The notes under the pieces are model-generated. The model made no database searches. It was given only the letters and a program-made list of their open reading frames with translations, and was not told the DNA's origin. Shown piece after piece: positions 13,675 through 23,346 of a DNA stretch of 64,000 nt; the first letter of the stretch is position 1, and every line of letters begins with the position of its first letter. Origin of the DNA: Anomaloglossus baeobatrachus (Eukaryota > Chordata > Amphibia > Anura > Aromobatidae); NCBI RefSeq assembly GCF_048569485.1, contig NC_134354.1:453447807-453511806 (forward strand). Reading direction: 5' to 3'. The translations under genes were made by a program, and so were the position numbers.

Positions 13675-13872
13675 AGTGGATACAGAAAGTATTCAGACCC
13701 ATTTAAATTTTTCACTCTTTGTTTCATTGCAGCCATTTTGTAAATTCAAAAAAGTTCATTTTTTTCTCATTAATGTACACTCTGCACCCCAATCTTGACA
13801 GAAAACCCCCCCAGAAATGTAGGAATTTTTGCATTTTTATCAAACAAGAAAAACTGAAATATCACATGGTCA
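13675..13872 (+). mobile_element. Tc1-like element, left terminal fragment
   Basis: TAGTGGATACAGAAAGTATT, followed by CAGACCC and TTTGTTTCATTGCAGCCATTT, is the typical outer end of a vertebrate Tc1 family (a CAGTGGATACGGAAAGTATTC-like terminus). Only about 200 bp remain. No transposase or right end follows. Confidence 0.7.
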
Positions 13873-14028
13873 TGTGATGCCCTGGCAAATCCAGGTTGTC
13901 ACAGGAGACTGCATCCATCCTAAAGATGCAGGACTCTCTCCTCCTTGCCTACCAACACAACCCACACACAGGTACAACACCAGCCACAAAGCCTAGTCAC
14001 CCCCCCAGGACAATAGGGACACACCAGT

Positions 14029-14077
14029 GGACGCCCCCTGACGAAGGTTGAGAAGCCGAAACACGTGTCGGGAGTCC
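14029..14077 (+). ncRNA. Hammerhead ribozyme candidate, consensus core
   Basis: CTGACGA at 14038-14044 is the full CUGANGA core. Stem II is GGTT/AGCC with a GAGA tetraloop, preceded by one extra A. GAAA is at 14058-14061. Stem III is the palindrome ACACGTGT, giving a predicted cleavage position after C14069. Stem I pairs CCC/GGG and GGAC (14029-14032) with GTCC (14074-14077) around a small internal loop. A minimal hammerhead with very short stem III is the type described in Penelope-like elements. The flanks (13873-14800) are A/T-rich, without coding content, and may be a PLE terminal fragment. Confidence 0.6.
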
Positions 14078-14957
14078 CCTATACAGCGGTAAATATACAA
14101 TCTACATTGTCTTCTATAATTCTACAACCCTGTGGCCTGTTGTCCTAGTATGCCGCAATATGTGGTAGTTACTGTTAACCTATGCCGCAATATGTGGTAG
14201 TGATGATCGGCTTTCTTATGTCTACGATTATAAGATTCTTGGCATACATTACAGAGCCTCTTTGTTGACATCCACTGGCCACTTGTGGTAACTACATCCA
14301 TGTGATAGGATTTATTGGTTTTTGATTTTTTGATCCCAGTGCATATATTATGCATTGTTGCCCTTTATGCTGTGTGATATATGATATCTAACTATATGTG
14401 ATGAGCTAATAAAGTATATACATGCCTGCCAGCTATCCATTTGTAGACATATGTGCTGGATATCATTGAGAAATTTCCTATTATGCTGGCATAGACATAA
14501 TGGTATATACATAGTCTCTGTTAAAATTATGGATCATACAATGAGTAGCATATATTATGTGCTGATATGGGCATGTATATGTGGCCAATGGTGTTTTTTG
14601 GGAGATTGGATGTATTACTAGAGTTTGTGGCCTTAATAAGTTATATAATTAACATGTATAAATTGTAAAATCCCGCTGTATATATAGGATGTATATGTTG
14701 TGTCCACACATTCACTTGTGATAATCATGAAAAATAAAGAAATCATTGCTTTTGTACAATTTTGATTCTCTGTCTTATTGGGCTTTGATCGTTTTTCTCT
14801 CTTTTTGTTTCTTAAAGTGGGCGGGGCCAGGCAGATGGTGACGCCCACCTAAGGGTTCTGAGGTGTCAGGGGAGGGAACACGCCAGTTAGAGAGGAGACA
14901 CAGACAAGTCTGAACAGAGGAAGTGAGAGGAGTGGAGTGGTAGTCGGGGGTTGTAGC
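14078..14957. other. A/T-rich stretch without recognisable genes
   Basis: There is a short direct repeat (TATGCCGCAATATGTGGTAGT at about 14150 and 14182), then A/T-rich DNA to about 14810 and a G/C-richer segment to 14957. It may be PLE-derived because of the hammerhead candidate at its left. Nothing else is supportable. Confidence 0.4.
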
Positions 14958-15812
14958 TAGAGATGAGCGATGTTCGAGGTTCGCCAATTTCATGTTCGAG
15001 TGATTTTGGGGGGTGTTCCAGTCGTTCGACGAACTCGAATGATTTGCTAAAAGTTCGGCAGTTCGAGTTACATTCGAGAACGGTTCGATCACCAAAAGCG
15101 TGGCTTTTCACAGCTAGGTGTGCAGGTAGCCATCGCTGGTAGACTGCAGTAAGCTGGTAACCAGGGTAAATATCGGGTTTCCAAGCAAAGCGCTTTGCTT
15201 AGTAACCCGATGTGTACCCTGGCTACGTGTGCAAAAATCCCCGAAAGCCACACAGAAGCACTTCCGTGTGACTTCTTTAGGATGCCGCTGCAGTCTGTGT
15301 CCCGCTCCAGCTCCAGCCCCAATCAGCAGTGTCCGCAGCTCCCCGCACTGTACGGTGTCCGCAGCTGCCCACACTGCAGTGTCAGCATATGCCCGCATTG
15401 TACGGTGTCTGCAGCTGTCCACACTGCAGTGTCAGCATGTGCCCGCACTGTAGTGTGTCCGCAGCTGCCCGCTCAGCAGTGTCCGCAGCTGCCCGCACTG
15501 TACGGTGTCCGCAGCTGCCCACACTGCAGTGGTCGCAGCTGCCCGCACCGTATGGTGTCCGCAGCTGCCCACACTGCAGTGACAGCAGCCGCGGGGATGA
15601 CAAGCGCTGCCGTCAGGAGGTTAGTAAAGCAGTTCCTTACCTGCAGTGATGAAGTCCTGCCCTCCTTACGTCAGCGCTGTCACTGTCCTCCATGGCCGCT
15701 GCTTGTCACATCTCCTCTCACTGCCGACCTGAGACTGTCACTAGTGGTGACATCACAGGCTCCCGCGATACTTGGTTTGTGAAGGCGGCGGTCATTGAAC
15801 TCAGTAACAGCT
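14958..15812 (+). mobile_element. hAT-like element, left end and internal modules
   Basis: It starts TAGAGATGAGCGATGTTCG, the same 11-bp terminus family as at 1181 and 30424, followed by TTCGA-rich sub-terminal repeats typical of these elements. It runs into a GTGTCCGCAGCTGCCC tandem array and then into the 133-bp segment duplicated at 25461. The matching right end cannot be fixed; the flanks of 14958 and 30424 do not show a shared 8-bp duplication. Confidence 0.55.
15325..15590 (+). repeat. Minisatellite, ~35-bp irregular units
   Basis: Repeats of GTGTCCGCAGCTGCCCGCAC plus TGTACG or TGCAGT variants. They create open frames on both strands (RSCPHCS-like repeats), rejected as genes. Confidence 0.85.
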
Positions 15813-15945
15813 CTGCTATCAGGAGTGCAGCAATCACCGCAGGTAATGTACCTCGCTATCCCCCTGACAGCAGCACTCGTCATGCCCTGCAGTAACCTGG
15901 ACTGACCTATTGATGTTAGCTCAGGTCACTGCATTGCTCCCCCAG
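15813..15945 (+). repeat. 133-bp direct repeat, left copy
   Basis: Identical in length to 25461-25593 and differing at about six positions with no indels. The two copies flank the Penelope-like element. Read as a long target-site duplication or as a PLE pseudo-LTR. The sequence to the right of the second copy belongs to hAT-like modules (compare 28140 onward), which favours target duplication. Confidence 0.9.
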
Positions 15946-16001
15946 GTGTTTTGTTGATTAATTGCATTTTTGCTGTTTTCTTAACAGTGTGCACCATTTA
16001 C

Positions 16002-16133
16002 ATGGATTTCAAGGCTAAAGAAAAGTCTTGGCATGATAAAGCTATTGACTTGTTTAAACAGAATAATCCTGGTGTTTCGTCTGAGACCTCTACAGATAAG
16101 AATGAACTAATACGCCAATATAGAAATGCCTTA
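16002..16133 (+). CDS. PLE protein, N-terminal segment (before LTR insertion)
   Basis: The ATG at 16002 opens MDFKAKEKSWHDKAIDLF and runs to NELIRQYRNAL at the insertion point. A pyrimidine-rich stretch ending TTCTTAACAG lies just before the ATG and looks like a splice acceptor; introns are known to be retained in some PLEs. When the LTR element and one copy of its 5-bp duplication are set aside, the frame continues at 20407 with the conserved RLWW and PRGLRI region. Identification depends on that continuity, because this part alone is little conserved. Confidence 0.7.
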
Positions 16134-17385
16134 TGTCGCGGGCGGGGAGGAGGGTGTCAGCACACTACGCTCACCCCTTCTGCTCGGGTCCGGCGGCTGC
16201 TGCTCAGTGGTGGCTCGAGCGGTGAGCCGGATCCCGGGGTGTCTCGAGCGACACTCCTCGCCCGTGAGTGAAAGGGGGTGTTTGTTGGGTGTGGGGATTG
16301 TTATAGTTCGTGACGCCACCCACGGTTGTGGTGATTGCACCACCGCTGCTCAGTGTGGGGGTCCCGGGGATGGTGATGCGGAGCAGCCAGGTGTTGTGTT
16401 GCCCCTCCGTGGGTAGGGGTTGGTGATCCCGGGGCCCGGTGATGAGATGTGAAGTGTAGGGCCTGGAGGGCGCAGGGGCGCGGGGGCAGCGCTGTGCCTT
16501 GCGGCACTATGGTACTCACTCAGCCTGACACACGGACACAGTTTGTACGGTAAACCAACGGCTGGTAGGACGGTCCCACAGACGGCTGCACCTGCACTCC
16601 CGGTAGGTAACGGTGACGCTTCTCTTCCTTGCACCTATGTTGTCTGATGGTAGCGGTGGATTCCCTCCGGTTACCCGCTCCCCGACTGCAATCTGGGCCG
16701 GAGGAGCTCTACACTTTGCCCGCAGGCGCTGGCCCTGGGGAAACTTGTGCCTTGGCGGTGGCGGTGTCTCCCCGGTAATGGTCGGGCTGTTGCCGTCAAT
16801 CGGGACTTGGTTGCTGGGGGATCTGCGTCCCCGTCACTGACGGATTTGGCAAATCTGGCGACTCCTAGCCTTGCCGGGGTCCGAGAGGCCCCTGCCCTGG
16901 TGCTGACTGTCCTTCGGAACACTGCTCCAGACCACCGGGCACACAGCCAACGGGGTCCTTCCAGGAACTTCCAAACTGTCCCCCTCCAAACAGTCACCGC
17001 CGTCGCTGACCTTGCTGTTCTAGCCCTACACACGGCTGGGCTCTCAGGCTTTCTTTCCTTCTGTCACTTTGCTTGCTTTCCTCCTTTACTACCTTCACTT
17101 TCACTTTGTTGTTTACTCTAGCCCCTGCCTGGGCTACTCTTCACTCCTTCCACTTCCTCCTCCCTGACAGTTCTCCCTCTCGACTCTCACTGCCTGGTTA
17201 CTTCCTGCCTCCAGTGTTGTGAGCTCCTTGGTGGGCGGAGCCAACCGCCTGGCCCACCCCCTGGTGTGCATCATCAACCTCTGGAGGAAGGCAACAAGGA
17301 TTTCTGGTTAGCAGGTGTGCCTACCTGGAGTGTGGGGTGTGGTGGTGTTGTGACCTGTGTCCCCTGGCTTGCCCAGGGCGACACA
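16134..17385 (-). repeat. LTR of the 16134-20401 element (3' LTR in element orientation)
   Basis: It is 1252 bp, begins TGTCGCGGGCGG and ends GGGCGACACA on the plus strand. It is followed by TTCCCCCTTAGC, the reverse of the polypurine tract. Confidence 0.93.
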
Positions 17386-18054
17386 TTCCCCCTTAGCAAA
17401 ATGCAGACCGTCCGCGGGCTGCCGTCCTACACCGGTTTTATTTTTCTGTAAAAGGGGATAACAAGGGTTAATCAAACATCAATAACATTTTTAATCATAA
17501 ACTCTTCCCAAACGGGAGGCACATTTTCTTAAACGTTGCAACGGTATACGGTCACGGTTTCCGCTCTCTCCCACCCAAGCAACCTGGCCCTGATGCTGCC
17601 CCTAAAACCCAGGCAGCACCCCTTGACCCACAGTCCAGCACAAGTCACCCGAGCGGGATCTGTCCTTCCCCTCCAGAGGGTAGCCACCGGTTCCTTTGGT
17701 GGCTGGGCCCTGGCCTGCTCTGCTCAGGGCCCTCCCTCCAACCTGCCTCTCCGGAGGCGGCATTGCGGAAACGGTAAAGGTACCCAACATATTTACAAGC
17801 CACTTAACGTTTGTGGTTGCCCTGCAGAGTTCACGGGCTTGTCCATGGATAGTTCCCATGCCAATTAAACTTTAAACGGTCCCCACGGGGACAACGGTGC
17901 CGGCTCCAGCCGGTTGCAAATCACACGGTGAATCAGGTGAAAACTCGGTCATTTTCATTTTCATCATTTCAAACTTTCAACTTAACAAACAAACAGCAAA
18001 CTTCTGGTGGTCCCCACGGGGACGGTGCAACGGGCATCCGCTGCCTTTTGCGGC

Positions 18055-19149
18055 TTAACAGTCCATTCTCACTCGTGGGGCTCTAGTGCCACCTTCACAC
18101 GGTGCACCGCTCTGGACCCCAATGGTAGCTCGCTGCAGGCGATCTTCTTCCATATTCATGCGGGCATGCACATCCGCTCTACACCCCTCTCGGGCATCGA
18201 TCTCCCTGCGCAGCTGCTGTTGCCGCCGCTCCCAGCCGGGAGTACTTTCTGTTTGCTCCGGTTCAGCATGTGCGGGGGACAGACCCAGCCAGAGTCCCTC
18301 CGTGTCGGCTACGACCGGCACCTTCAGTAATGAGGGACCCCGCTGTGACATGGCCTCCTCTGCCTCCTGGCAGCTGCATCCCTGCCGTGCCTCCGGTGCA
18401 TCTTTGCTGACGGGCTCAGCCTTTGGCTTCTTCCATAGAAGCGGTTCAGGGTGGTCATGAACTTCTGCTGCAGGTCGGTCCGCCGGGGCGGATTGGCAGG
18501 GTACCGCTACCGGTGGTGGTGGTAGCGGGCCTAGTGGCGGGGCAGCAGCAGCTAACGCGGGTAGCGGGAGAGGCAGCAGGGTGAACGGGTGTAGGCCGGG
18601 CCCCTCAGCCGCAGCGGCCGATCCCTCGGGAATACAGGGACGTGGGTCTCTTACCCGTTCCTCCAAATCTTCCTCCACCTCGCATCTCCGCACAGCAGCC
18701 ACCACTTCCACCATGTCGGCCTCCCACTCCTCCAGGAGGAGCTGCACGCGGACCTGCAGACGGCTGCTTAGCTGGGCGGTCCGGACTTCCACCCACGCCG
18801 CCATACCGGGCGCGGGGACCACGGTGTTGTTGGTCGGACTCAGCATCTTTAGCAGCGGCCTCTTCCAGGAACCAGTAAATGGCCGCAGGGTCCTGGCGTC
18901 CCTGCTTCCACAGCCGCGCTCACATGCGGCCAGCCGCCATTTCGTCCCCCTTAGCTCTTTCCCGGCCACTCCTCTATTGGGGCGGAGTTTTGGCCTTCGC
19001 GCCTCTGCTGCTCGAGAAGACGCTCGAGCGGGAACTTTTCGCGCCAAAGATGGCGACTTCAGAAATTTTTCGGCCGGACACCTCCGGCGGTCACAAGGCG
19101 CACCTCTACCCAACGGCAGAGCGGTAGGATCCTGTTCGTGACGCCAAGT
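18055..19149 (-). other. Pro/Ala-rich open frame in the LTR element interior, gag-like candidate
   Basis: The minus strand is open through most of the interior and into the adjoining LTR. A plausible start is the MLSPTNNTVVPAPGMAAWVE methionine near 18848, giving about 265 residues: an acidic helical stretch (LLLEEWEADMVEVV), a Pro/Ala-rich middle (LPLPLPALAAAAPPLGPLPP) and a charged, Gln/Arg-rich C-terminus (WERRQQQLRREIDAREG). There is no zinc knuckle, protease or polymerase motif. It may be a gag remnant or chance openness in G/C-rich DNA. Confidence 0.35.
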
Positions 19150-20401
19150 TGTCGCGGGCGGGGAGGAGGGTGTCAGCACACTACGCTCACCCCTTCTGCT
19201 CGGGTCCGGCGGCTGCTGCTCAGTGGTGGCTCGAGCGGTGAGCCGGATCCCGGGGTGTCTCGAGCGACACTCCTCGCCCGTGAGTGAAAGGGGGTGTTTG
19301 TTGGGTGTGGGGATTGTTATAGTTCGTGACGCCACCCACGGTTGTGGTGATTGCACCACCGCTGCTCAGTGTGGGGGTCCCGGGGATGGTGATGCGGAGC
19401 AGCCAGGTGTTGTGTTGCCCCTCCGTGGGTAGGGGTTGGTGATCCCGGGGCCCGGTGATGAGATGTGAAGTGTAGGGCCTGGAGGGCGCAGGGGCGCGGG
19501 GGCAGCGCTGTGCCTTGCGGCACTATGGTACTCACTCAGCCTGACACACGGACACAGTTTGTACGGTAAACCAACGGCTGGTAGGACGGTCCCACAGACG
19601 GCTGCACCTGCACTCCCGGTAGGTAACGGTGACGCTTCTCTTCCTTGCACCTATGTTGTCTGATGGTAGCGGTGGATTCCCTCCGGTTACCCGCTCCCCG
19701 ACTGCAATCTGGGCCGGAGGAGCTCTACACTTTGCCCGCAGGCGCTGGCCCTGGGGAAACTTGTGCCTTGGCGGTGGCGGTGTCTCCCCGGTAATGGTTG
19801 GGCTGTTGCCGTCAATCGGGACTTGGTTGCTGGGGGATCTGCGTCCCCGTCACTGATGGATTTGGCAAATCTGGCGACTCCTAGCCTTGCCGGGGTCCGA
19901 GAGGCCCCTGCCCTGGTGCTGACTGTCCTTCGGAACACTGCTCCAGACCACCGGGCACACAGCCAACGGGGTCCTTCCAGGAACTTCCAAACTGTCCCCC
20001 TCCAAACAGTCACCGCCGTCGCTGACCTTGCTGTTCTAGCCCTACACACGGCTGGGCTCTCAGGCTTTCTTTCCTTCTGTCACTTTGCTTGCTTTCCTCC
20101 TTTACTACCTTCACTTTCACTTTGTTGTTTACTCTAGCCCCTGCCTGGGCTACTCTTCACTCCTTCCACTTCCTCCTCCCTGACAGTTCTCCCTCTCGAC
20201 TCTCACTGCCTGGTTACTTCCTGCCTCCAGTGTTGTGAGCTCCTTGGTGGGCGGAGCCAACCGCCTGGCCCACCCCCTGGTGTGCATCATCAACCTCTGG
20301 AGGAAGGCAACAAGGATTTCTGGTTAGCAGGTGTGCCTACCTGGAGTGTGGGGTGTGGTGGTGTTGTGACCTGTGTCCCCTGGCTTGCCCAGGGCGACAC
20401 A
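19150..20401 (-). repeat. LTR of the 16134-20401 element (5' LTR in element orientation)
   Basis: It is 1252 bp, equal in length to its partner. The adjoining interior reads GTTCGTGACGCCAAGT on the plus strand, the inverse of the probable primer-binding site. Confidence 0.93.
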
Positions 20402-23346
20402 CCTTACAGAAAAAGACTAGGTTGTGGTGGAACCGATTGTCCCTTGAGAACTATCACAAACAAAATATTGTACCTAGGGGACTTCGGATCCACCTCTTTC
20501 CTTCATTTGACCTTGATAACGACAGTCTGGTTGATAAATGGAGCAGGGCTGCTAGCTCATGTTCACTTGCATTCATTGAAATTATTATTGAGAATAATTC
20601 ATTGGCCTTGACCAAACTTGATTTGGAGATAGAGAGATTATTTGAATTAATTAAGAAAGAATATGATCCTAAAAAACTAGAAAAAATTTTGGAGGACAAC
20701 GACAGGGATGTAGATAAATGGGAAAGTGATATTAGCTTTAGTAAGGGTAAAAAGTTCCAGAGAGATGTTGGTGATTATGAGATAGGAAAGATTTTTCGTT
20801 GGCAACAGAAAAATAAGATTAAGAAAAATGCTGCATTGTGCAATCCTGAGAGTCCATCTAGCAGGGGTCATACTTCCCAGTCTGATCAATATACATCATC
20901 CAGTGACGTGGAAGACAATGGGGAAATTTCTCGGAGAACAAGAAATCAGAATAAAGGAAAAAAGTTTCCTGAGATATTCTCCAAAAATAGAAACTATAAG
21001 CGGGCGGACCAATTTAAGGTGATCAACCTGTCTGAATATTGTTTTTCTGATATTGAATTGAGAATACTGGAAAAGGGACTTACCTTTTCCCCATCTCATT
21101 ATGCAGATGTATTCACGTCGGTAAAAGATACACATCTGTTTGCCAGAAAAATGATTTTGAAACGCCTTCACCATAAAACTGACCGTCAGGGAATTTTTCA
21201 AACCAAGGAAAAACAGACGGCCTTGGAAATATTGGAAGAGTTATCTGAGGAAAGTGCGTCACAAGAAACAAGTAAGTTCCCTATACAGCGTTTCACAAAA
21301 TCCAGGACTTTTCCCTCGTTCAATTTGTGTCCTGCCGTAGATATATTTACTAAATTAGTAACGGCAGATTTGGAACTTTTGCCAAATCATATGAAAGGAG
21401 CGTCCAATTTAAATTGGCAAGAACATAAAGTTCTTGAAAAGTTAAAAAATTTGGAAAATATTTTGTTTAAACCGGCAGACAAAGGTGGAAATTTGGTTGT
21501 TTGGCCATCGGAAATGTACGAAAATCAGGCATTCAAACTACTTAATGATCAGCGGTGCTATAAGAAATTGTGGACCAATCCTATTCCATCTTTCAAAGAG
21601 GACCTAATCAAGATTCTGGAAAAAGCCTTTGAAGAAGGCATAGTTCCAAAGAAATGTCTGGAGTTCGTTATTAATCTGCACCCACGTACGCCCACACTCT
21701 ATCTTATCCCAAAGAATCACAAGGACCCCCAGGACCCTCCGGGTAGACCAATTATATCTGGTAATGGGGGTCTTTGTGAATACATTGGTGTTCTAATTGA
21801 TTTTTACTTAAAGCCTCTCATGACATCCTTGCCATCATATTTGAGAGACTCCACATCTGCCTTACAAAGACTTAACCAGATTAATCTTAATGAAGATATG
21901 ATTATGGTTACGGCAGATGTGGAGTCCCTTTATACTTCCATCAGACATGAAGATGGTTTGAGAGCTACAGCTTTATTTCTAAATATGAGTAGTTTGGACA
22001 AGCCGTTGATCAAGTTACTTCTTACATTACTGGAATTTGTGCTCACACACAATGTGTTTTTATTTAAGAACAAATACTTTCTACAAGCCCAAGGTACGGC
22101 TATGGGGGCATCATGTGCCCCCTCATATGCCAACCTTTTTTTGGGTGCCTGGGAGCGAGACATTTTTTTGAATGAAACAATATTGGACATCATACATGTT
22201 AAGGAATGGATGAGATTCATTGATGACGTGTGGTTTATCTGGGAGGGATCAATTGAACATCTTGATTCATTCATCACTGCGCTCAATGATAATAATTTGA
22301 ATATTAAGCTTACTTATAAGTATGGGCATAGTGTTGAATTCTTGGATATTAAGATCAACGTTTCTGAAGATGGTCAGTTGATTACTAACATGTACACAAA
22401 ACCCACGTCCACAAATTCCTTCCTTCATGCCTCCTCGTCGCACCCAGAATCTACTAAACGGGGCATACCAGTCGGCCAATTCCTACGAGCCAAGAGAATT
22501 TGCTCTGAAAATTCTGCTTTCCTAGATCAATCCAGAGATCTAGCTGAAAGATTTGAAGAAAGAGGCTATAGCCGTCGCAACATCAACAAAGGCTTCAAGT
22601 GAGCATTTAAAGCAGACAGAAATGATCTGCTTTTTGGTAAAAAAACAGCCCAAAAAATGGATAATGAATTGAGGTTTATTACTACTTTCAGCTCTCAATG
22701 GAGTGAAATTAAATCAATTTTACAAAAACATTGGGGTGTGTTGATGATGAATCCCGTTCTCAAAAAGGTATTACCATCTCGTCCCCTTATGGTGGCACGA
22801 AGGTCAAGAAACTTACGTGATTTTCTGGTTAAGAGTCATTATGAGACCTCAACAGTCGGCAATAATCGCAACAATTCAATTCAAGGCTTTTTTCCGTGTG
22901 GCATGTGTAAGGCCTGCAAGAATATGAGGAGGGCTAAAACGTTCAGCAATTTTGATGGATCCAGAAACTTCGAAATTCGTAGGCTGTTAAATTGCGCATC
23001 CAAAGGTGTCATCTACCATGCTCAATGCACATGCAATAAAGTCTATATAGGATTGACAACACGCGAATTGAAGATTCGCGTACGAGAGCATATCAGAGAC
23101 ATCGAGAATGCCAAGGATGTTGAGGATATTTCGCTACTCAAGACTTTAGCCAGACATTTCAAGACCTATCACTCATGTAGATCTAATGAGATTACATTTA
23201 AAGGTATAGATCAGGTGTCAATGGGCTCCAGGGGAGGTGACCTGGGGAAGGTCCTGGCTCAGACAGAAAGCCGGTGGATTTTTAGGTTAGGCACTCTCGC
23301 ACCTCAAGGTCTAAATGAAAACCTAGGTTTTGGTTCTTTTCTATAA
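20402..23346 (+). pseudogene. PLE reverse transcriptase and GIY-YIG endonuclease
   Basis: The protein copies PLE RNA at chromosomal nicks. In order: the N-terminal RLWWNRLSLENY and PRGLRIHLFPSF region; DKGGNLVVW (about 21478); YLIPKNHKDPQDPPGRPIIS (about 21700); TADVESLYTSI; QGTAMGASCAPSYANLFLG; FIDDVWFIWEG with the catalytic Asp pair (about 22217-22250); and VEFLDIKI. After one in-frame interruption near 22600 the same frame continues from 22657 with a Cys-rich FPCGMCKACKNM motif, then the GIY-YIG nuclease: GVIYHAQCTCNKVYIGLT, RVREH and a downstream Glu (TESRWIFRLGTL). All RT and nuclease landmarks are visible. Clade within PLEs was not assigned. Confidence 0.9.

Larger units (their letters stand above)
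16134..20401 (-). mobile_element. Young non-autonomous LTR retrotransposon inside the PLE
   Basis: Two 1252-bp LTRs (16134-17385 and 19150-20401) flank a 1764-bp interior. The termini are TGTCGCG...CGACACA, and CCTTA is duplicated at 16129-16133 and 20402-20406. On the minus strand a purine tract (AAGGGGGAA) precedes one LTR, and a primer-site-like TTGGCGTCACGAAC follows the other, so the element reads right to left. I count two differences between the LTRs, implying a recent insertion (roughly a million years or less at a generic vertebrate rate; inference). There is no pol. The structure looks whole for a non-autonomous element. The LTR shares the GACGCCACC signature with the solo LTRs elsewhere. 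Confidence 0.93.

Noticed and set aside
15195-15782. 195-residue Cys/Ser/His-repeat frame
   Set aside because: It comes from the GCAGCTGCCC tandem array; no homology or splice structure.
16301-20137. Pairs of identical open frames at 16.3-17.1 kb and 19.3-20.1 kb
   Set aside because: They are the two LTR copies of one retrotransposon, G/C-rich and open by chance.
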